In this document: positions 7,225-12,023 of the stretch, piece after piece
Layout: each line of letters opens with the position of its first letter
Position numbering within the stretch: position 1 is the stretch's first letter
Assembly (NCBI GenBank): GCA_937894465.1
Contig: CALCRE010000027.1
Coordinates: 1-12,023 of the forward strand
DNA: 12,023 bases
Direction: 5' to 3'
DNA from: an uncultured Clostridia bacterium
GTDB taxonomy: Bacteria; Bacillota; Clostridia; JAAYHZ01
Notes under the pieces: generated by a model
The model's database searches: none
Seen by the model: only the letters and a program-made list of their open reading frames with translations
Told to the model about the DNA's origin: nothing
Made by a program: the position numbers and the translations under genes

Positions 7225-7812
7225 ATGGAATGCGAATTCTCACCTACTATCTGGCCGGAAACTAAAGTGCCGCCGGAAGCTCTGGATTGTCAAAAATGTG
7301 AACTGTATCGTCAAAGATCGAGAATGATATGGGGAGAAGGCAATACCTCCGCTCCGGTTTTATTAATCTTGGATAATCCGGGTGCCCGTGAAGACAAAGA
7401 CGGAAATGCCTATGTATGCGGTACAAGGCAAACACTCCAGCTTGCAGCTTTTAACGCCGGTTTTAAAGCAGAGGACCTTTATGTTACGTATGTCCTGAAA
7501 TGTCAACCGAAACGGCAATATAACAAGGAGGAAGCTCGTGGCACCTGCATGGAACACCTCAACAATCAGCTTTTGCAACAAAAGCCCAAATTGGCTTTTT
7601 GCCTTGGTAATGTAGCCGTTCAATGGTTCTTTGACGATATGGAAAAGGACGTAAAAACATTAAGGGGGACTTGGCATTTCAGCAAAGGTATTCCAACAGC
7701 TGTTACCTACCATCCCCTTGCCGTGAGGAGGCGGCCCAACTTACTTCCTTACTTCACCAATGACTGGGAAATGCTAGCACAACGCTATTATAAAGAAATA
7801 CTCCATAAATAA
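7225..7812 (+). CDS. Uracil-DNA glycosylase superfamily protein, [4Fe-4S] type
   Basis: The 195-residue protein resembles family 4 uracil-DNA glycosylases, which remove uracil from DNA in base-excision repair. Four cysteines are spaced as in the iron-sulfur enzymes: Cys22-x2-Cys25 and Cys93-x14-Cys108. The first catalytic motif, usually Gly-Glu-x-Pro-Gly, is Leu-Asp50-Asn-Pro-Gly here, followed by Ala-Arg-Glu-Asp. The second is TYHPLAVRRRP at 161-171, matching the HPxAV(L/R)R motif. FVCGTRQTL-like residues at 63-71 fit the uracil-binding region. The LDNPG form is one I associate with Firmicutes homologues, so activity may differ from classical Udg4. AAGGATG lies upstream of ATG 7225. It probably shares a transcript with the DUF3888-like gene. 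Confidence 0.87.
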   Translation: MECEFSPTIWPETKVPPEALDCQKCELYRQRSRMIWGEGNTSAPVLLILDNPGAREDKDGNAYVCGTRQTLQLAAFNAGFKAEDLYVTYVLKCQPKRQYNKEEARGTCMEHLNNQLLQQKPKLAFCLGNVAVQWFFDDMEKDVKTLRGTWHFSKGIPTAVTYHPLAVRRRPNLLPYFTNDWEMLAQRYYKEILHK

Positions 7813-7847
7813 AAAAATTCCGCAAAACCGGACAAGGGCCTTGCGGA
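7811..7847 (-). terminator. Terminator of trpS, possibly shared with the glycosylase gene
   Basis: TCCGCAA (7819-7825) pairs with TTGCGGA (7841-7847). On the minus strand the stem is followed by a seven-T run (A run at 7811-7817), making it a good terminator for trpS. On the plus strand only a short AT-rich tail follows. The stem resembles the 5601-5630 terminator (both CCGCAA...TTGCGGATTA). Confidence 0.75.
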
Positions 7848-7861
7848 TTAATTTGGAGACA

Positions 7862-7882
7862 ATAACGATGTTTAGTCGTTAT
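7862..7882. other. Extra hairpin in the trpS 3' untranslated region
   Basis: ATAACGA (7862-7868) pairs perfectly with TCGTTAT (7876-7882) around a seven-base loop. It lies between the trpS stop and its terminator and has no T-run, so it is not itself a terminator. A transcript-stabilising role is possible but unsupported. Confidence 0.4.
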
Positions 7883-7919
7883 GTTGCTTACAAAATATTT
7901 CTTCCTTGAATTAAAAGTG

Positions 7920-9005
7920 TCAAATGTCCATATTCATGACTTTTCTCACTTCTTCCAATGTGGATTCTGCAACTGCACGAGCTTGAGTGATTCCACGTTT
8001 TAACACATCTCGCACATAATCCATATTTTCTTCCAGTTCTTTTCTTCTGGATCTCAATGGACGCAGATATTCATTTAATGATTCGGTCAATGCTTTCTTT
8101 AATTGTCCGGCACCGCCATCCCCTATTCTCTCTGCAATCGCCTCCGGTGTTTCTCCGGTGGAAAGAGAAATTAACATCAACAAATTCGAAACCTCCGGTC
8201 GTTTTTCCGGATCATATGTGATCAATCTTTGAGAATCGGTTTTTGCCTTTTTGATCAATGCAACAGTCTCATCCTCTGTGGCACTGAGCATAATGGCGTT
8301 GTTTCGGCTCTTACTCATTTTCTGGCCCCCATCCAAGCCTAAAATTAGGGGTGCTTTACTCAATAATGGTTGTGGTTCGGGAAATACCGTCGTATTTCCG
8401 GCAAACCTTTCATTGAAACGTCTTGCGATGGTGCGAGTCAATTCCAGGTGTGGCAACTGATCCTTCCCCACCGGAACCACATTTCCTTTGCAGAATAAAA
8501 TATCGGCAGCCTGATGAACAGGATAGGTATACATACCGGCGTTGATTCGTTTTTGCCCGGATGCAACAATCTCTTCCTTGACAGTGGGGTTTCGGTCTAG
8601 TTCCGCCATGGTCACTAATGTTAAAAACGGAAGCAACAACTGGTTGAGCTCCGGAACATGACTGTGGGGAAATATCCACAAGTTCCCGGCTTCCGGATCC
8701 AATCCGGCAGCGATATAGTCTATGGTTAGTTGTTTGATGTTTTCAGAAATATTTTCGAATGTATCCCTGTCGGTCAACACTTGATAATCGGCAATGACAA
8801 TATATGTTTGAACACCTAATTGATGCAACCTTACCCTATTTTGTAAAGAGCCGAACAAGTGACCGATATGAAGACGCCCTGTAGGACGATCACCGGTTAA
8901 CACCTTATAATTCTCAGGATTCTTCTGTAGATTATCTTCTAATTCTTTACTACGCTCTACGGTAGCCTCAAATGTGCCATAATTTAATTTTTCATCGGTT
9001 GTCAT
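7920..9005 (-). CDS. trpS: Tryptophan--tRNA ligase
   Basis: Charges tRNA-Trp with tryptophan in the cytosol (class I synthetase). TGDRPTGRLHIGH at 37-49 holds the HIGH motif, and KMSKS lies at 229-233 in DGGQKMSKSRNNAIML. LDRNPTVKEEI at 136-146 and HQAADIL at 164-170 are also characteristic of TrpRS. The form is the Lactobacillus/Streptococcus-like TGDRPTG type, not the E. coli SGxQPSG type. Relative to that type it has about 33 extra N-terminal residues before the first strand; length is 361. The start at ATG 9003-9005 is the only canonical one upstream of the core before an in-frame stop, yet it has no Shine-Dalgarno nearby: AAAAAGG lies 21 bases away. It has its own promoter and a leader hairpin, with no recognisable T-box. 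It converges on the uracil-DNA glycosylase gene. Confidence 0.95.
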   Translation of the reverse strand: MTTDEKLNYGTFEATVERSKELEDNLQKNPENYKVLTGDRPTGRLHIGHLFGSLQNRVRLHQLGVQTYIVIADYQVLTDRDTFENISENIKQLTIDYIAAGLDPEAGNLWIFPHSHVPELNQLLLPFLTLVTMAELDRNPTVKEEIVASGQKRINAGMYTYPVHQAADILFCKGNVVPVGKDQLPHLELTRTIARRFNERFAGNTTVFPEPQPLLSKAPLILGLDGGQKMSKSRNNAIMLSATEDETVALIKKAKTDSQRLITYDPEKRPEVSNLLMLISLSTGETPEAIAERIGDGGAGQLKKALTESLNEYLRPLRSRRKELEENMDYVRDVLKRGITQARAVAESTLEEVRKVMNMDI

Positions 9006-9069
9006 AAAGTTTTGCGACTTATATATCCTTTTTCTACGTTTTTACTACAGGAATGTCGTCTCTCCCTTC

Positions 9070-9090
9070 TAACAAGAAATGATCCTGTTA
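9070..9090 (-). promoter_or_regulatory. Hairpin in the trpS leader
   Basis: On the transcript (minus strand), TAACAGGA (9083-9090) pairs with TCTTGTTA (9070-9077) through eight positions with one G-U wobble and a five-base loop. It starts about 20 bases after the expected transcription start. No T-run follows directly and no T-box consensus is visible, so a regulatory role is open. Confidence 0.4.
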
Positions 9091-9115
9091 CTTACTGATC
9101 GAAATTTACTTTTGT

Positions 9116-9144
9116 ATTATAACTGAAACGAAATGTTTTTACAA
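9116..9144 (-). promoter_or_regulatory. trpS: Promoter of trpS
   Basis: On the minus strand TTGTAA (9139-9144) and a perfect TATAAT (9116-9121) are separated by exactly 17 bases. Transcription would start near 9109, giving a leader of roughly 100 bases. The first ATG of the divergent membrane-protein frame (9133) lies inside this promoter. Confidence 0.7.
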
Positions 9145-9969
9145 ATATTTATCCTTAATTTTACCACAGGATGCGATATAATAGAAATATCATGTATAGC
9201 AGGTGATTTTATTATCAACAAGAAACGATTTACTGTAATTATTATCCTGGTCTTAATCGCCATAACGGCTCTTTTGTTTATATACCAAGATTTTGCTCTC
9301 TTGTTTTTTCCCATTATGGCTTTCCCCTTTAAAGGAATGTCAAACAATTTAAAAGCCTTCATCATTTTCTTTACGACGCTTTTGGTATTCCTAACCGGAA
9401 AGGATTGTTTGAACAAAAAAGATGTCATTCATATGAAAGTGATTTACACATTGATCATCATTGCAGACTTCGCCCTTGTTGCTTTCAAAAGCCCTGTACC
9501 TGGGATTTCTGTTTTCTTTTTGGTCCAACTGAACCTTGTTTTAAGAAATTCTAAACACATGAAAGAAAAGATCCGGTCCGCGGGTAAGGCAAAACGACGG
9601 ATACTGTCTTCCTATACCTTTTTTATGTGTGTTTTCTATCTATTCGCTATCATTTTCCTTATAAATGCATTGGCAAATCAAACACTGCTTCTTGTGGCGA
9701 TGACACTTTACTTGTTCATGGTTTCTTTGTCGCTATGGACAGCATTGACAAATTTTATTACAGGATTGTTTCCAAGGACAAACGGCTTATTGGTTTTTAT
9801 CGGGATGTTCTGTTTTTTATTTTGCGATATCAATGTGGGCTTGTCCTGGATATTTGAAAAAGAGATGATCGGTTGGATTGCTGCAGCGTTGATCTGGGTA
9901 TTTTATACACCGGCATTGACTCTTATCGCTTTAAGCGGCCATAAAAAATCTACATGGGAATCAAAATGA
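9133..9969 (+). CDS. YhhN-like multi-pass membrane protein
   Basis: The frame codes for about eight or nine hydrophobic segments with short loops and a basic C-terminal tail, so it is an integral membrane protein. The layout and the segment GLLVFIGMFCFLFCDINVGL near 222-241 recall YhhN/TMEM86 proteins, some of which are lysoplasmalogenases; this is a tentative match. The start given is the longest canonical ATG, but it lies inside the trpS promoter and has no ribosome binding site. A TATAAT at 9177-9182 suggests transcription begins near 9189. AGGTGA at 9201-9206 then points to initiation at ATT 9211 or ATC 9214, giving a protein starting at the Ile-Ile-Asn-Lys-Lys segment just before the first membrane helix. 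No canonical in-frame start exists there. Confidence 0.7.
   Translation: MFLQIFILNFTTGCDIIEISCIAGDFIINKKRFTVIIILVLIAITALLFIYQDFALLFFPIMAFPFKGMSNNLKAFIIFFTTLLVFLTGKDCLNKKDVIHMKVIYTLIIIADFALVAFKSPVPGISVFFLVQLNLVLRNSKHMKEKIRSAGKAKRRILSSYTFFMCVFYLFAIIFLINALANQTLLLVAMTLYLFMVSLSLWTALTNFITGLFPRTNGLLVFIGMFCFLFCDINVGLSWIFEKEMIGWIAAALIWVFYTPALTLIALSGHKKSTWESK
9177..9182 (+). promoter_or_regulatory. -10 box for the YhhN-like gene
   Basis: Perfect TATAAT followed 18 bases later by the AGGTGA ribosome binding site. The -35 region is AT-rich without a clear hexamer. If used, the ATG at 9133 cannot be the translation start. Confidence 0.45.
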
Positions 9970-10002
9970 TCCAACGAAAAGAATTTTTTCTTCTCACGGA
10001 TA

Positions 10003-10011
10003 TGTTACAAT
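10003..10011 (+). promoter_or_regulatory. Extended -10 promoter of the GH20 gene
   Basis: TGTTACAAT is a TGn-extended -10 box. GGAGG at 10046-10050 and ATG 10061 follow. The in-frame ATG at 10010 lies inside this box, so it is unlikely to be the start. Confidence 0.5.
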
Positions 10012-10060
10012 GAAACAGAATGTATATACGATAAGAAATGTAAACGGAGGTTATTCATTT

Positions 10061-10477
10061 ATGAAACTTTGTTTTTGCGGCGATGTTACAAATTGTATGG
10101 AGGGTATTGAAATCCTTTCCAAAGACTTCGACTTCATTCCGTCTTTTTGTGATTGTAATTGCGATGCCACTTCATGTGATGTATCAGTAAATGTCCGTCA
10201 AGTAAAAGGTTCGGATATTTATGTGTCTAAAAAGGGCTCGGATGCAACCATCCAATATTCCGAGAAGATTCACTTTTTCAGAGCGTTAGGTGTTTTATTG
10301 GAACAGTTGAAAAAAGGTTCGGATTCATTTGAAATCACAGAAGAACCTCAATTCACCATGAATGGCCCTATGTTTGACGTTTCGCAGGGTAATGCCGTAA
10401 TCAATGTCAAGTCGGTGAAAGAGAATGGCCATCATGGGGTTGAATATGCTCATGCTGTATTGCGAAGACAGTTATGA
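10061..10477 (+). CDS. Upstream half of the split GH20 gene (N-terminal domain)
   Basis: This frame encodes the N-terminal domain, the EEPQFTMNGPMFDVSQGNAV segment that opens the catalytic barrel, and then about 19 out-of-frame residues before the stop at 10477. It has no signal peptide. Seven cysteines fall in the first 39 residues (4, 6, 12, 30, 32, 34, 39 from ATG 10061), including a Cys-x-Cys-x-Cys run. I do not recall this as usual for GH20 and it could bind metal. Translated alone it would be a 138-residue product without catalytic residues. Confidence 0.6.
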   Translation: MKLCFCGDVTNCMEGIEILSKDFDFIPSFCDCNCDATSCDVSVNVRQVKGSDIYVSKKGSDATIQYSEKIHFFRALGVLLEQLKKGSDSFEITEEPQFTMNGPMFDVSQGNAVINVKSVKENGHHGVEYAHAVLRRQL

Positions 10478-11969
10478 AGTGAAAGAACAACCCTACTTCG
10501 GTTATATGAGAGGAAAGTATTCTTATGACGATATGAAAGAATGTGATGATTTCGCTGATTTATTCGGTATTGAAATGATCCCTTGTATCCAGACATTGGC
10601 ACATCTATATGAAGTGTTAAAATGGTCTGTATACTATGACACAAGAGACGACCAAGAAACCCTGCTTGTAGGATCTGAGAAAACCTATCAAATCGTAGAA
10701 GAATATATCCGAGCAGCTTCTGCTCCCTTTAGAACAAAGCGTATTCATATCGGTATGGATGAAGCATGGCACCTTGGTATGGGGCAATATTTTATCAAAA
10801 ACGGTTACAAGAAAAAATTCGACATTATGAATGATCATATGGAAAGAGTTTTGGAAATTGTGAAAAAGTACGATTTAGTTCCTATGTTCTGGAGTGACAT
10901 GTACTTTAGAGCTGCCTCCAAGCACGGCGATTACTACGACCTTAAAGGGGATTTCACACAAGAGTTGGTGGATACCGTTCCTAAAGGTGCTCAATTGGTT
11001 TATTGGGACTATTACCACGACGATGAAGAGTTCTACCATGAGATGATCAAAAGACACCGTATGTTCGGATCGGATCCCATCTTTGCCGGAGGTATATGGA
11101 CTTGGACCGGATATGGTGCCAATTGGGGAAAAACATTCAACACCACCAATCCTGCTCTGACCGCATGTAAAAAAGAAGGCATCAAGGAAGTATTCGTCAC
11201 CATTTGGGGAGACAACGGAACCGAAAGCGATGTTTTTACCAATCTTCTAGGATTACAGCTATATGCCGAGCACGGCTATGCCAAAGAGCTTGATGAAGAA
11301 AAATTAAAGGAACGTTTTGAATTCTGCACCGGATGTAATTATGATGACTTTATCAATATAAAATATTTGAAAGAAGTTCCCGGAGTGCCTCAAGACAATC
11401 CGAATGAAGCCAATCCTTGTAAATATTTAATGTGGCAAGACATTTTAACCGGCTTAGCCGACTACAACATCAAGGGACTGCCTCTACAGGAGCATTATGA
11501 AAATTTAACACTGAAATTAAAAGATGCAATTTCACGAAACGGTGACTACAGTCACATATTCGAGCTGTTGTACAATGTCAGCAATGTTTTGTCCATCAAA
11601 GCCGAAGCAGGACTTCGTATCACCAAAGCCTATAAAGACGGTAACAAAGAAGAATTGAAAAGATATGTGGAAGTTTTATTACCGGAATTGAAAGATCGTG
11701 TATCCGATTTACGGAATGTACATAAAAAGGTTTGGTTTGAAAACAACAAAGCTTTAGGATGGGACATATTAGATATGCGTTATGGCTCCCTTTTAATACG
11801 TACCCAAAGTGCTATAGAGCAAATCGATGATTACTTAAACGGACGGGTAGAGCGTATTGAAGAGTTAGAACAAGAAAGGTTGAGCTTTACAGGTAGAGAA
11901 GGTATTATAACTTATGGAAACTTCTACGGCTCCATCGTCTCTCCCAGTCGAATTGCACCAAGAGGATGA
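10425..11969 (+). CDS. Downstream half of the split GH20 gene (catalytic barrel)
   Basis: This 514-residue frame holds most of the TIM barrel, including the GH20 catalytic pair Asp112-Glu113 in RIHIGMDEAWHLG. In the family the Glu is the general acid and the Asp orients the substrate acetamido group for substrate-assisted catalysis. Further barrel segments are MIPCIQTLAHLYEVLKW (51-67), PMFWSDMYFRA and VYWDYY; the C-terminal third is helical. Codon pattern stays clean to the stop at 11967-11969, so the frameshift appears to be the only lesion. Only a weak GAAAGAG precedes ATG 10425, so independent translation would rely on coupling to the upstream frame. Confidence 0.8.
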   Translation: MAIMGLNMLMLYCEDSYEVKEQPYFGYMRGKYSYDDMKECDDFADLFGIEMIPCIQTLAHLYEVLKWSVYYDTRDDQETLLVGSEKTYQIVEEYIRAASAPFRTKRIHIGMDEAWHLGMGQYFIKNGYKKKFDIMNDHMERVLEIVKKYDLVPMFWSDMYFRAASKHGDYYDLKGDFTQELVDTVPKGAQLVYWDYYHDDEEFYHEMIKRHRMFGSDPIFAGGIWTWTGYGANWGKTFNTTNPALTACKKEGIKEVFVTIWGDNGTESDVFTNLLGLQLYAEHGYAKELDEEKLKERFEFCTGCNYDDFINIKYLKEVPGVPQDNPNEANPCKYLMWQDILTGLADYNIKGLPLQEHYENLTLKLKDAISRNGDYSHIFELLYNVSNVLSIKAEAGLRITKAYKDGNKEELKRYVEVLLPELKDRVSDLRNVHKKVWFENNKALGWDILDMRYGSLLIRTQSAIEQIDDYLNGRVERIEELEQERLSFTGREGIITYGNFYGSIVSPSRIAPRG

Positions 11970-11971
11970 TT

Positions 11972-12022
11972 GTCAACTACCCACCACCTAAAGGTAGTGG
12001 GCTTGCAAAAGCCCTAGTTGAC
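11972..12022. mobile_element. End of an IS200/IS605-type element, partly outside the window
   Basis: GTCAACTA (11972-11979) and TAGTTGAC (12015-12022) form a perfect eight-base outer stem. Inside are two overlapping hairpins: CCCACCACC/GGTAGTGGG (11980-12001, loop TAAA, one mismatch) and GGGCTT/AAGCCC (11999-12014, loop GCAA). CCACCACCTAAAGGTAGTGGGC-like foot hairpins are familiar from the ends of IS200/IS605 elements of Firmicutes, where the transposase recognises single-stranded hairpins instead of terminal inverted repeats. It begins three bases after the GH20 stop. No transposase or TnpB gene is visible, so it could be a full element running off the window or a solo end. Confidence 0.6.
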
Positions 12023-12023
12023 T

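Larger units (their letters stand above)
10061..11969 (+). pseudogene. GH20 family beta-N-acetylhexosaminidase gene, broken by a frameshift
   Basis: Two overlapping frames together encode one GH20 glycosidase of about 635 residues, an exo-enzyme that removes terminal N-acetylhexosamines. The upstream frame carries the N-terminal accessory domain and the first barrel strand; the downstream frame carries the rest. The join is near 10415-10425, where the first frame reads SVKE and the second resumes at MAIMGLNMLMLY, which in family members follow each other in one frame. At least one base is extra. My recollection of the family has about four residues between these blocks, suggesting a net loss of about 11 bases. 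The break lies in the first helix of the barrel, so neither piece should fold as an active enzyme alone. A sequencing error remains possible. The start at 10061 is supported by GGAGG ten bases upstream. Confidence 0.75.

Noticed and set aside
10010..10060. ATG 10010 as the GH20 start, adding 17 residues
   Set aside because: It overlaps an extended -10 box, has no ribosome binding site, and GGAGG sits before ATG 10061.
10410..10430. Programmed ribosomal frameshift in the GH20 gene
   Set aside because: No slippery heptamer and no evident downstream stem; family spacing suggests missing residues rather than a simple shift.
11972..12022. Cloverleaf-like fold suggestive of a tRNA
   Set aside because: Only 51 bases, no T-loop GTTCGAA-type sequence and no anticodon arm; the two inner hairpins share bases and cannot coexist.
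1..12023. CRISPR array, rRNA or origin of replication
   Set aside because: No regularly spaced repeats, no rRNA-like stretch and no cluster of DnaA-type boxes were seen.

Overview
This window reads as chromosomal DNA of a low-GC Gram-positive bacterium (Firmicutes, probably clostridial). The grounds are AT-rich spacers, strong AGGAGG-type ribosome binding sites, sigma-A-like TATAAT boxes, hairpin-plus-T terminators, and protein families common in that phylum: a Lactobacillus/Clostridium-style TrpRS, an LDNPG-type uracil-DNA glycosylase and a DUF3888-like secreted protein. The assignment is inferred from these features alone.

Left region (1-2560). This part looks AT-richer by eye and accessory. 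It holds the last 48 codons of an unidentified gene, a 595-residue ABC exporter (permease fused to ATPase) on the minus strand, and the wreck of a minus-strand two-gene cassette. The cassette's first gene resembles a small antitoxin and carries a one-base frameshift; it overlaps by ATGA a PIN-domain (VapC-like) toxin cut to 29 codons.

Middle region (2590-6750). A URO-D-family protein (minus) and a cytosolic NagZ-type GH3 beta-N-acetylhexosaminidase (plus) diverge from a 214-base spacer rich in short repeats. A metallophosphoesterase (minus) converges on the GH3 gene, and the two share a terminator hairpin. Intracellular amino-sugar or muropeptide hydrolysis is the best-supported role here; the URO-D substrate is unknown.

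Right region (6780-12023). A secreted DUF3888-like protein and a [4Fe-4S] uracil-DNA glycosylase form a two-gene unit. It converges on trpS (minus), which has its own promoter and leader hairpin. Divergent from trpS is a YhhN-like membrane protein whose start is unclear. Next comes a GH20 family beta-N-acetylhexosaminidase split by a frameshift, with its catalytic Asp-Glu pair intact in the downstream piece. The window ends in a nested palindrome directly after the GH20 stop that looks like the end of an IS200/IS605-type element.

I found no convincing new multi-gene system. The best leads are decay and mobility scars (toxin-antitoxin wreck, GH20 frameshift, IS200/IS605-like end), start-site anomalies in trpS and its divergent neighbour, and the unexplained URO-D/GH3 divergon.
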